From the NCBI RefSeq assembly GCF_023343835.1, contig NC_064435.1, forward strand, positions 37,224,603 through 37,288,602: a stretch of DNA of 64,000 bases, in the 5' to 3' direction. The DNA comes from Lagopus muta (Eukaryota > Chordata > Aves > Galliformes > Phasianidae). Shown here piece after piece: positions 25,701 to 33,649 of this stretch (the first letter of the stretch is position 1; each line of letters starts with the position of its first letter). The notes beneath the pieces were generated by a model. It did not search any database, was not told the DNA's origin, and saw only the letters and a program-made list of their open reading frames with translations. The translations under genes were made by a program, and so were the position numbers.

Positions 25701-26382
25701 ATATATGTTACACATAATCTCTTCAATGCTAATAAACTGAAATGTTGTTAAGAATCCCTCTGATAAAACTGGGAAGCAAATAAATTTTACAACATAGAAA
25801 TGGAAAAATACAATGCAAGTGAAGTATGTACTGGGATTATGACAGAAACAGTCTAACTGGCTGGCAAATATCATAGCAAACATTTCTATTAAGAAACTTT
25901 ACCACACGGGCTGCCATATCAATGGAGAGTTCTTTTTCAGGAAACAGTGGGAGGCACATCTAACACACCATTTTTTAGCAACTTACTTTTGCCCTGAATA
26001 GCATACTACGTTGTTTTGTAAGTTTTCCTTAATTTAATATGCGATATCAAGTTGCAGGCGCAAGGACCATAAGCACATGCTAAGGAGGACCCAGAAAAGA
26101 GAGACTACCAATTAACTTCAGGTAAACCCCTGTACTCAAAGGCCCTAAGGAGTCCGGCCCCACCAAGAGCCCCGCGCTCAGCCCTACCCCCTCACGGCCA
26201 CCTCTGAGTCAAAGCTCCGCCCCGCTGAGGGTCCGGGACGCCCCTCCCCGCCCGCTCGCCTGCAAATCTCTCGCGCTGGGCGGGCGGCCGCTGCCACGGT
26301 GCTGCCGCTCCCTCCGGACACCCGGGCCAGCCGCCGACATTTCCCCTTCCTGCTGAGCGGGAGCTGTTTCGCCGTCCGCCAT
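10607..26382 (-). CDS. UBXN2B: UBXN2B (p37), p97/VCP adaptor with SEP and UBX domains; nine coding exons
   Basis: Joined coding exons on the minus strand are 26382-26260, 25418-25327, 22908-22858, 22692-22533, 21052-20975, 16677-16568, 16148-16011, 14259-14098 and 10769-10607. They sum to 1077 nt, or 358 codons plus TAA, with every phase matching across junctions. Seen in the protein: residues RPPSARDLQ (33-41); an FSGGGYRLG segment (144-152); a SEP domain from about 169 ([20 protein letters not shown]) to about 235; an SHP-type p97-binding motif FSGEGQKLG (242-250); and a UBX domain (about 284-358) with the FPNKEL loop (331-336). Family knowledge: p37 is the p47/NSFL1C relative without a UBA domain. 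It recruits the AAA ATPase p97/VCP for Golgi and ER assembly and helps strip inhibitor-3 from PP1-SDS22. UBXN2A is excluded by the UBX sequence and NSFL1C by the C terminus, which matches mammalian UBXN2B nearly residue for residue. Mammalian p37 is about 331 residues, so this form is slightly longer at its N terminus. Confidence 0.96.
11071..11087. repeat. Poly-A run in intron 8
   Basis: Seventeen consecutive A on the plus strand (T on the gene strand), with no flanking SINE visible. Confidence 0.9.
12170..13365 (+). mobile_element. CR1 LINE ORF2 fragment (reverse transcriptase), degraded, in intron 8
   Basis: Plus-oriented, so antisense to UBXN2B. Broken frames show CR1 ORF2 landmarks in order: [11 protein letters not shown] and [11 protein letters not shown] (about 12.25-12.35 kb), SQHQFIKGS (about 12.68 kb), [10 protein letters not shown]-like sequence (about 12.88-12.91 kb), ADDAKL in place of the catalytic Y/FADD-T-KL (about 12.98 kb), and a terminal LDNAFNNMF (about 13.25 kb). 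Several stops, frameshifts and an internal deletion after the ADD motif make it inactive. Confidence 0.93.
14098..14259 (-). CDS. UBXN2B: UBXN2B coding exon 8 (linker and first part of UBX domain, residues 251-305)
   Basis: The acceptor is CACTTGTCTAG| and the donor is CACACAG|GTAAAT. It is 162 nt. It encodes the acidic/serine linker [18 protein letters not shown], then the UBX beta strands [19 protein letters not shown] (284-302). The TPSSP stretch could be a phosphorylation site, by analogy with the mitotic phosphorylation of p47. Intron 7 (14260-16010) contains a CR1 3' end at about 15.03-15.40 kb, in the same orientation as the gene. Confidence 0.97.
15026..15400 (-). mobile_element. CR1 LINE 3' end in intron 7
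   Basis: Reversed CR1 tail (aagaatcatagaattgctca) followed by the 3' UTR and last ORF2 codons. In the minus frame, [17 protein letters not shown] then the [20 protein letters not shown] segment are typical CR1 C-terminal residues, nearly intact. It lies in the same orientation as UBXN2B. Confidence 0.95.
16011..16148 (-). CDS. UBXN2B: UBXN2B coding exon 7 (end of SEP domain and SHP box, residues 205-251)
   Basis: The acceptor is GAATTAAG|G, with a poor pyrimidine tract; the donor is CGGAAG|GTAAAA. It is 138 nt. It encodes [19 protein letters not shown], then [20 protein letters not shown] and EGQKLG. The first part closes the SEP domain; FSGEGQKLG (242-250) is the SHP motif that in p47 and p37 docks on the p97 N domain. 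Nearly every residue matches the mammalian protein. Intron 6 before it is 419 nt, with nothing else recognisable inside. Confidence 0.97.
16568..16677 (-). CDS. UBXN2B: UBXN2B coding exon 6 (first half of SEP domain, residues 169-205)
   Basis: The acceptor is TTTTTTCCCTCAG| with a strong pyrimidine tract, and the donor is AGGGG|GTGAGT. It is 110 nt and ends two bases into a glycine codon. It encodes [20 protein letters not shown], then [17 protein letters not shown], the hallmark first half of a SEP domain. Intron 5 upstream of it (16678-20974) is the longest in the gene and holds a promoter-like dispersed repeat near 17.4-17.6 kb and a CR1 fragment at about 19.1-20.2 kb. Confidence 0.97.
17403..17640 (-). 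repeat. Dispersed promoter-like repeat, copy 1 (intron 5)
   Basis: It is homologous to the right edge of the window (63791-64000) in the same orientation, with roughly 85% identity over about 190 bp from the shared tctccagaagag block. On the minus strand it reads: AP-1-type TGAGTCA sites, a 12-bp perfect stem-loop with CACCTG arms, a second inverted repeat (GTGGAGCCAGGCTCCAC), a TATA-like TATTTAAGAGC, and then GGTGAGCTC/GGGTAAGC resembling splice donors. This layout suggests an LTR or an element-borne promoter. I cannot name the family. Confidence 0.75.
17533..17561. repeat. Perfect 12-bp inverted repeat in repeat copy 1
   Basis: Arms agcacaggtgaa and ttcacctgtgct flank the 5-nt loop ttgcc. 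The same hairpin with one loop change occurs at 63916-63944. Each arm holds a CAGGTG/CACCTG E-box core. Confidence 0.95.
19075..20248 (+). mobile_element. CR1 LINE ORF2 and 3' end, degraded, in intron 5
   Basis: Plus-oriented, antisense to the gene. Broken translation shows [14 protein letters not shown]-type sequence near 19.22 kb, [10 protein letters not shown] (Y/FADDTKL box with A to E) near 19.49 kb, [20 protein letters not shown] near 19.68-19.74 kb, [18 protein letters not shown] near 20.0 kb, and a 3' end with ctattctatg at about 20246. Many stops. Confidence 0.92.
20975..21052 (-). CDS. UBXN2B: UBXN2B coding exon 5 (residues 143-168)
   Basis: A clean acceptor (TATTTTTCAG|TCA) and donor (CAAGAT|GTAAGT) bound 78 nt, 26 whole codons, phase 0 at both ends. 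It encodes [14 protein letters not shown] followed by [10 protein letters not shown], matching the mammalian segment that leads into the SEP domain. The FSGGGYRL residues fit the F-x-G-x-G-x-x-L pattern of SHP boxes; whether they bind p97 is not shown by sequence. Intron 4 upstream (21053-22532) carries a CR1 fragment in antisense orientation. Confidence 0.95.
21370..22352 (+). mobile_element. CR1 LINE reverse-transcriptase fragment and 3' end in intron 4
   Basis: Plus-oriented. An open stretch at 21377-21604 encodes [20 protein letters not shown] and [20 protein letters not shown], covering RT motif A with its catalytic Asp. The palm region carrying YADD is deleted after about 21.6 kb. The C-terminal part follows ([35 protein letters not shown]), ending at the caattctgattccctga tail. 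It lies within 180 bp of exon 4. Confidence 0.95.
22533..22692 (-). CDS. UBXN2B: UBXN2B coding exon 4 (residues 89-142)
   Basis: It begins after a weak acceptor (TATTCTAAAG|ATTTTA) and ends at GCTAAG|GTAAAA. The length is 160 nt, finishing in phase 0. It encodes [12 protein letters not shown], then [19 protein letters not shown] (about 109-127), the conserved segment of p37/p47 ahead of the SEP domain. A second AG at 22683-22682 (TTATTCAG|GTGACT) has a better pyrimidine context but would shift the frame by 11 nt. Conservation of the RFYS residues favours the upstream site. Confidence 0.88.
22858..22908 (-). CDS. UBXN2B: UBXN2B coding exon 3 (51 nt, residues 72-89)
   Basis: The acceptor is TTCTTTTAG| and the donor is CCAAAG|GTATTT. 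At 51 nt it enters and leaves in phase 2, so skipping it would keep the frame. It encodes [17 protein letters not shown] and the first two bases of the following arginine codon. Joined to exon 4 it gives QRFYS, matching QRFYS of mammalian p37, which is the main support for this exon. The remainder differs from the mammalian sequence. Intron 3, which follows, is only 165 nt. Confidence 0.8.
24093..24162. repeat. (AT)n microsatellite with palindromic flank, intron 2
   Basis: About 13 AT units at 24093-24118, followed by aatgatataatatcatt and further gatata/atcatt repeats. The tract is self-complementary. Confidence 0.95.
25327..25418 (-). CDS. UBXN2B: UBXN2B coding exon 2 (residues 42-72)
   Basis: The acceptor is TTTCCAACAG| and the donor is AAAGGG|GTAAGG. 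The exon is 92 nt and enters in phase 0. It begins [10 protein letters not shown], which directly continues RDLQ in the mammalian proteins; this confirms the exon 1 junction despite its unusual donor. The rest ([20 protein letters not shown]) is lysine/threonine-rich, poorly conserved linker. It ends two bases into a glycine codon. Intron 2 (22909-25326) contains a long AT dinucleotide repeat near 24.1 kb and no recognisable mobile element. Confidence 0.93.
26260..26382 (-). CDS. UBXN2B: UBXN2B coding exon 1 (residues 1-41)
   Basis: The start chosen is the ATG at 26382-26380. It reads [10 protein letters not shown], similar in style to the MAEGG start of mammalian p37, and has A at -3 and G at +4. 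A second in-frame ATG at 26340 (MSAAGPGV) has a poorer context and would give 344 residues. The exon ends with RPPSARDLQ, which is strongly conserved in the family. The donor is CAG|GCGAGC, a GC rather than a GT donor. Reading through it stops at 26209, so splicing here is required. The upstream reading frame stays open without a stop to 26640, so the start rests on Kozak context and family similarity. Confidence 0.88.
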
Positions 26383-26441
26383 CTTCTGAGGGCGGCAACC
26401 CCTCCCGCGGGTCGCCTTGGGCGGGGCCGGCGCCGCGCGGC

Positions 26442-26462
26442 ACTTCCGGTTGCCATGGCAAC
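26442..26462. promoter_or_regulatory. Overlapping ETS site and RFX X-box
   Basis: ACTTCCGG (ETS/GABP family, reverse complement CCGGAAGT) shares a base with GTTGCCATGGCAAC, a perfect inverted repeat that fits the RFX X-box. It lies about 60-80 bp upstream of the chosen ATG, where basal factors would be expected. Confidence 0.7.
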
Positions 26463-26704
26463 GGAGCGGCCCCGCCCACCGGGCTGTTTCCGTGGAGACG
26501 GATGGAGGCTCGCCGCCATCGGAGAGAGCCTGGGCAGCCGGCTTCGTGTCTGGGTGCCTATCCGTGACCTCTCCTCCTCCTTGCAGAGGCAAAGCAAAGC
26601 TGAATGCATAAGCAAAGCAAACTAAATTCTTTGTTAACAACTTCCCGTTGGTGGGCAGATGTTTAGCTGTTTCCAGGAGAGCACTGTTTGATCAGTGCTT
26701 CAAC

Positions 26705-27004
26705 TCTTTACAAGGGTAGATAAGGGCAGGACGAGGGGAAATGGTTTTAAGCTGGTGGAGGGAAAATTTAGGTTGGATATCTGGGGAAGTTCTTTACAGA
26801 GAGAGCGGTGAGGTGCTGGAACAGGCTGCCCAGAGAGGTTGTGGATGCCCCATCCCTGGAGGTGTTCAAGGCCAGGTTGGATGGGGCCCTGGGCAGCCTG
26901 GTCTGGTATTGAATGTGGAGGTTGGTGGCCCTGCATGTGGCAGGGGGTTGGAGATTCATGATCCTTGAGGTCCCTTCCAACCCTGGCCATTCTGTGATTC
27001 TGTG
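26705..27004 (+). mobile_element. CR1 LINE 3' end, well preserved, upstream of UBXN2B
   Basis: Continuous CR1 3' sequence: the agggcaggacgaggggaaat segment, ggctgcccagagaggttgtg, ggccctgggcagcctggtct, and the terminal ccattctgtgattctgtg octamers. It points away from UBXN2B and begins about 150 bp beyond the CpG island. A 3'-truncated copy, as is usual for CR1. Confidence 0.96.
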
Positions 27005-29517
27005 TTCATGTTCAAGGATTCGTTAGGAATTCAAACAGCATGAACACAAATGTCCACCTTCCTTTAACCATTGCTTTAACCATGACTTAATCACTGCACA
27101 CAGTGTTGTCTGGTATGGGATATCCTTTCAGCTGTTTGGGGTCAGCTGTCCTGGCTGTGTCCCCCTCTGACTTCTTGCCCACCCCAAGCCTCCTCACCAA
27201 CAGGGCAAAGTGGGAGGAAGAAAACTTTCGTGCTGTGAATGTGCTGCTGAGTGAGAGCCAAAGCTCAGGTGTGTTGTCGATGCTGCTTTAGTCCCAGATG
27301 CAAACACTGCACCTGGGAGCTGCTATGAAGAATATTAATGCAATCTCAGCCAGATCCAGGGCAATGAACCTCTGAAATTTTGGTTGAATATTTCATGTCC
27401 TAATCTGTACTGAAATAAAACAATGTAATGCGAGAGGTAGGACTTGGAATGACCCTAAGTACAACTAATGAAGAACAAGTAGTACTTGAAAGTGTATGTT
27501 CTCTGTTTCCCGAGAATGAACTTAAGAAGAAAAGGAAACAAGACAGTAAAAGAATATTTATATAATGAATATATTTTGTATGTAATGGAAAACAAGTGTT
27601 GGTAGTGGTACAAGTAGAAATCAATAGATTGGTTCCAATTAGATATTTCATTAAGAAGTAGATCCATTGTATATGCACACAAATAAATCTCTGTGAGGCC
27701 AGCTGAGATGACTGGCAGCTGAAGAGTTTTGTAATGCAAATTAGTGAATACGCAAGTGATTGCAGCATGCAGTTGGCTACTTAGGATTTCATCTGAAACT
27801 GTGAATTGACAGCTAACATCCAGCATTGACACTAATTATCCAGCATTCACACAAAATGCTCTATTAATCCTCAACTGAAACTAAGGGTGAACTTTCCTTA
27901 GCAAGTGATGGTGACCTGTATGCTAAGCTGAGATATTTCTGAAGCATACAGCTGGTTGTGATTCACACTCTGCTGAAATAGCCAGCTAACATTTGTTTTC
28001 AAAGCCATTCAAACAAAAATCTACTGCTTTCTCTAGTGAGCCTGTCTAGAGCCTGCTTTCCATAGCTTACACATCAGAAATGCTGGGGGCTGTGGTTAGC
28101 AGAGCTTGTGTCACACACAACCTTGTAAGGCAGGCAGTGGAACTGCGCACATGTGCTTGTGCCTTCTTAGTAAGCCAACTCTTCAGTGAGCGCAGACTGG
28201 AGGATCTGCTCAGCAGATCACTCTCATGAGTCAGTACTACCTACCTCTGTACAGCAGTGTCAGTGTTGTTCTTAGTGAAACCATAGGTGCACGTGATTGC
28301 TTTTCCCTGCAGAATCCTTTCAGGTGTTTGACAAAGAAGAACAGCACAACTGAAGGTTGCATATATAATACATTTCACGTTGCTCTCACATTCTCAGCTC
28401 TATATGCCAAATCATGTGTGCTTGTAAAGAATTTTTGTCCTTAGGGAAAAAAGTGAATAGAAGTAAGATTCAACTTCACTTGGCTCCTGCACTTGAAGCC
28501 TTTGTATGAATACGTCAAGAATAAAAATGCAGTCATGTGCTGTTCCATTCAGTCTTCCCTGGATTCATGAGTAGTGTGCAGCTGTTGTCTAAGGGAAAGT
28601 GTCCTGTGGTGATACAGACTGAATTAGCAAAGAGGATGTCTAAACTGTAATTGCTTTAAAAAGCCAAATGACTCTATTATTAAATCAGTTGTGGGTTTTT
28701 TTGTTTGTTTGTGTGCCTTTTTTTTTTAAATAAGTGTCTCATATTTTGACAGGCCTGTCTACCCTAAACATTGGCGTTATTCCCATCTGTCTTTCTCTGT
28801 GATTGCCTCCTCTTCGGTTCAGGCTGCCAGCAGCGTTATCAGAGATCACCTGAATACAGATTAACGCATCTTCTTTTTTTGTCAGTGAAATTTATGTAAT
28901 CGCAGACATCTGGAAATTTTAATCTGCCTATCCCAAGCAGTCATTTTGATTTTTATAACATTATTATTGTGACCAATGTTTTCTTTCATGGTAATAGATT
29001 GAAAACAACTAATCACAATCTATTGTCTTCTAGTTCCTTAAATAAAATTGTTTCTGTATTTTTCTTTATGTCTTAAATACTCCTCAATTATCTGAGATAT
29101 TTTTCTCCTGGTTATTAAAACTAACATAATTTTACAGTCTTCTATTTGGAAATAATTCAGGTAATAGACAAGTCTTTTATTTTCAAAATCTCACTGCAGT
29201 TGTTGCTGTCCAGAAGTAAATCTCTAATTAAAAAATAAGTAAAATAAGTAGTTAAACAAGCCCCTCTTTGATTTTTTGGATGTAACATAAAAGCAAAGAA
29301 GAAAAGTTAAGAATAAAATTACCATATACATGAGATTAATAGCAATACCTAGAAATATAGTATCTAGTACCTAGAAATATATTTAAAATAAAAACATTGG
29401 AGAAACTTCAAAAAGAGTGATCAGGATAGGGATGGGAAAAATTATATTTTTACATTTATAGCATAAAGGAACAACTGGGCTAATGGGCTTGGAGGCTGCA
29501 ATAGAGAGGTGAGAGTT
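27005..29517. other. Intergenic, nothing recognised
   Basis: AT-rich. Contains a 9-bp inverted repeat at 28993-29024 and short T-runs near 28.7 kb. No exon recognised. Confidence 0.5.
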
Positions 29518-29625
29518 AGAATCATAGAATCATAGAATCACCAAAGTTGGAAAAGACCTAAAAGATCATCCAGTCCAACCGTTCACCTATTCCCAATAGC
29601 TCCCACTAAACCATGACATGACATG
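29518..29625 (-). mobile_element. CR1 LINE 3'-end fragment
   Basis: Reversed tail with two octamers (agaatcatagaatcatagaa) followed by the aagttggaaaagacctaaaa, gatcatccagtccaacc block. Truncated after about 108 bp. Confidence 0.93.
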
Positions 29626-29957
29626 AGTAAATACTTTTTAGACTAAGATCAAAACATTACTGGCATTGTAGGGTCAGGTCTTTGAACTTCAAGGACCTGT
29701 GATGCCAAATTATTTTTACTGTCTACAAAAAATCTACAGAAAAAATCTCAGATACAAAACGGTTACACGTTGACACACTGGAATTACCATGAATCTCAGA
29801 AATAAAAAGGAGACCTTTTTGTCTGCTAGGCAGCACATAAGTCTGGATTTGATTTGTTTTTAATAATTTACAAAACAGGAGTGCGTATATGCTAAAAAGT
29901 GAATAAGAAGTATCTATTTAAATCGAAAAACATCTGAGTTTTGTATATATCACAAGA

Positions 29958-30080
29958 CCCAATGGATGGCAACCCTGCCCATAGCACAGGGGTTGGAACT
30001 GAATGATCTCTAAACCATTCAGTGATTCTATCATTCTGTGATTCTATGTTTCTATGATTTTAGGCTTCTATGATTCTATG
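29958..30080 (+). mobile_element. CR1 LINE 3'-end fragment
   Basis: ggttggaactgaatgatctc followed by multiple octamer-like units (gattctat, ttctgtg, gattctatg) to 30080. It is inverted relative to the fragment 330 bp to its left. Confidence 0.9.
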
Positions 30081-33000
30081 GCATACCTAGAGAGATGGGA
30101 AGATCTGAGAATTTAACTAGTTTACCAAGTCATGGTACATTCCTTATCTAAACATAGTTCAACTGGCAGAGTGCTAGCTGCATCTAGTCTCCAATCTTTT
30201 TTTACAATCTGCTACCTTTTTCTTGGAGGAGGTAGAGAATAGTGGTGTGGATTATTTACTCACCAAGCACCTATTTCTACTGTGTGAGGAATAGCTCAGA
30301 ACTCTGAATGAAGAGTATTCAGAAAGGTCTGTTGACAATTTGCCTACATAAAAAAGGTTGAAATGAAGGTATGTCTTCAGCAGAACCAGAACAGCTGTTG
30401 ATATTCAATGTGGTTTTTATGCGAGTTCCTAAAACTTGAATTGAACTGCTACAGTTTGCTGAGGTTGTACTGTGGTGAGACTAAGATTTGTAAAAGAAAC
30501 ACCATTTTCATTAGATTTAGCTTTAGTTCAGATATCACTTGCTAAAACACTGAGAGATCCTGTCTGTCTGACTTGGGACTGGCCAAGACTGGATTCCCAG
30601 CAGCAGGATAAAGCTGGAGGCAAATATTGCCATGGTGTGCACCTCATCACTATTTTGAGAAGTTGCTGGAACTGGGAAGTGTCAAATGTGGAGATCTGGT
30701 AACTGGGGCAGCTGGAAGAATGTTTTGGAGAAAGTGCAAGAGAAAGCTATTGGAGAATGGAGAAACGTAACAAAATCTTCTCAAGGCATTTCTGAAGTCA
30801 CAGTGAAGTATAATATCTTCTTGTTTAGAAAGCTTGTACCTTTCACGCTTGAGCACCAAATTAATTAGTGCTGACATACATTTGTATTTAAATCAGTTAA
30901 TTTGTTTTCTGCCAAAAATGCTAAGTCCTGTAGGAGAAATTTTGTAGTACTGGTCAGCAGGTAGTTCCCCAGTAGTGTTTCTTCTCCAGGAGCTGCAGTC
31001 CCATGGCCCTTGTCCTAGAAAGAGAGGAGTGGAGCAGGGAGGAGGACTTCTGTGCTTTGTGGCTATAAAGAAAACTGTGTTAGAGGGAAATTTCCCATAG
31101 GAAAATAACATAAGAATGAGAAATGTGTTGGGGTGAACACAATGGGTTGTCATGGCCTATGATTACAGTGTACCAGCTGTTTTGCAACTGATAACATTGT
31201 GTTGTGTGATAAACCAAAGGAAATTTCTTAGGGGCTAAGAGATTCACATTTCTATTTAAAATTAAAAAAAAAACAAAAACAAAAACAAAAAAACCCTAAC
31301 AAAATTACCCCTATAACAACAAAGAATACAGTTCATTAAAAATGTATCAGTATTGCTAATTTCTAACGGTCTACAATTCTCAAATTCATTATGTTAAAAT
31401 ACTTAAGAGGAATTTGTTTCTGTTGTTTAATGTTCTGATATTTCAATCTAGAATTTCTTCAGCTCTCAACTACACTGAATTTTGCAAAAAGAATAAAATA
31501 AAATTCCAAAACAGCAACATTCCGTTTTTTAAATTTTTCCATTGCTCTTTTGTTGTTTTCAAACATGTCATTACTGACTACTTTTTATTTCTTTTTTGCT
31601 GGTTATATTTACCTACAATTTGGAAAACATTTAATGATGTAGTATTCAGTTTGGGCACTTACAGGTGTTTGCCTTTCATTTGACAAGAATTGCACGTGTA
31701 AAGTTTTCTAAGAAAACAGGATAAAATGAAAGATGAAAAATAGAGAATACAATTGAGAAAAATAAGAGAAACCATAAAGTTACAGCTATAGTTGCAGCAT
31801 TCAAGAGCAGAACTGAACTGCTTTCAATTATGGTTTCATAAATTAGGACAGTTAAATTCATCTTGTCAGTGCTAATGTTTATTCATTTGGTGCTCTGGTT
31901 GCTGTTGCCTTGCCTCTTATTGCCAACAAATGGTTTCAGAGGCAAAGTACAGAGAAGGATGAAGGTTTCAGAGATCTGATGGTCTGTAGTGTGGCAGGTG
32001 CTCCAAATCAGATTTGAGAGACTCCCGCAAGGGGAAACTGTAGTAATGAAAATCTTAGACAGACTTTCTCAGATTTTCTCGAGTCTGTGTACTGCATTGC
32101 TTATTTCCATTTGTCCTCTCTCATTGTATTTCTCTCTAATTCCTTAGTCACATCTGCATATGAAATATCAGACTCTCCTCTTCTATCATGCTCAAGGTCC
32201 TTCTCATCCTTCCAGCCCCTCTGGTAATTACCAGTAACTTTTTCTGTCCCTAGCAATGTTTTTGACACTAGTAAATTTCCGTAACATACCAGTTATACAC
32301 AACCTTTTCCCTTCAGGAAAAGAACTTGCCGTAATTTAATCTGTGTAAAATGTATAGGTATATAAACTTCCTCTAGATACAGCTGCCAGTGTCAGTTTCA
32401 CTTGAGCTTGGGTTTGCCTTTGTATTTCATGGTAGCAATCAGTTTGGTAGAGCTCCTTTGCAATCAACAGAGGGATCTCAGGAGAGGTACATAAACTTCC
32501 TCCAGGAGCCTTGATATCTATTGACTTGCCTTTGTAGAGCAAAGGCGCATCAACTTTTGTGTGACCTGTACTGTACTGCAAGAATAGCAAGAAGGGGCAA
32601 GCTGAGAGAGTTCTGTCTGCTTAGGCACACTCAGCTGATGGGGAACATGCTTATGGACGTGAGTATGTTAGGTGAGTTGAATCCTCCCTCTGAGATGCTG
32701 CGACAATTCACAGATCCAACAGGTGAAATGAGATCTGTCTACAGATCTTTTCAGGATCTTTCACTGCGCCAGAATCCAATTTGCTTTTATTTGGAAAATG
32801 TGCTGAACAAGATCAACTGCAAAAAAATTTTGCAAACCAGAAATCAACTCTCCAGATGTCTCTGCTGGTTTCAGAGCAAGCTTTGCCTAAACTGGGAGGT
32901 AAGATTTCGATCAGTCTCTTATTCTACTCCTTGTACAACAAAAAGCATCAGCACAAACTTTCCTATGTGATCTCAGAAACAGTTAGGATACTTACTTTCT

Positions 33001-33649
33001 CGTGCCTCCCATGTATTTTTAGAGCTGAAATACAACGTCGAGCTAAGATTTCCCAACAGCATTGCAAGGAAGCAGCAGCAGGTGGTGCTGACACAACAGG
33101 CAGCAGGGACTGTAGGTTTGGCTTGAATGGCAACAGTTCTTGTTTTTTCCCCCAACTGATACCATTACTACAGCATTTTCTAATTTTAAATATTATTTCT
33201 CTTGTTGCTGTGGGGGCTGAGAGCTGTAGCTATGTACTGAGGTAGTGCAGTGCTGATTTCTATACAGAACATACAGAAGAAATAGGCAATTTATAATATT
33301 TTGTTCCCCCACTGGTTCAAGGAAGCAGGATAGCAGTAAGTTATGTAGCACTCATGGGAATTCTTAGAAGCTTTCACAAAATGATGGCAGTGATCTGAAG
33401 GCCAGATTGAGGTGGTTTCTTTCCTTTTGATATAGTGTGCACCTATAGGAATACCTCTCTGTTACCACATACACAAAGAGACATGCTTGGGAACTTGAAT
33501 TAAATTATACAGCAGGCACTTAAGAAGGAATTTGTGGAGAAATAATTCTCTGCATAGAATACCACCCCTGACACTCTGAATCATTACCTTTGAATCATTA
33601 TTCAAAGCAAAGTGTAAGGGCTCCTCTGAAACCAATACCCACTATTTTA
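30081..33649. other. Intergenic, nothing recognised beyond an A-rich simple repeat
   Basis: Holds an (A)nC-type tract at 31264-31293. Two overlapping open frames at 32521-32970 and 32781-33245 have no recognisable domain. Confidence 0.5.

Larger units (their letters stand above)
26150..26560 (-). promoter_or_regulatory. UBXN2B: CpG-island promoter of UBXN2B
   Basis: This is the only strongly GC- and CpG-rich block in an otherwise AT-rich window, and it surrounds coding exon 1. Visible motifs: GC boxes GGGCGGGG at 26419-26426 and CCCCGCCC at 26470-26477; an ETS site ACTTCCGG at 26442-26449; a perfect palindromic X-box GTTGCCATGGCAAC at 26449-26462; and YY1-type AAGATGGCGGAC overlapping the start codon (26385-26374), with another GATGGCGGCG at 26520-26511. 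No TATA box is evident. The set is typical of a housekeeping promoter with dispersed starts. A divergent plus-strand transcript is possible, but no gene on that side is recognised. Confidence 0.85.

Noticed and set aside
26184-26625. Several long overlapping open frames on both strands at the CpG island
   Set aside because: GC-rich sequence has few stops. Only the frame through exon 1 of UBXN2B joins correctly to exon 2; the others are shadows.
32521-33245. Two overlapping plus-strand open frames of about 150 codons
   Set aside because: They are in different frames over the same bases, with no recognisable domain; at most one could be real and nothing supports either.
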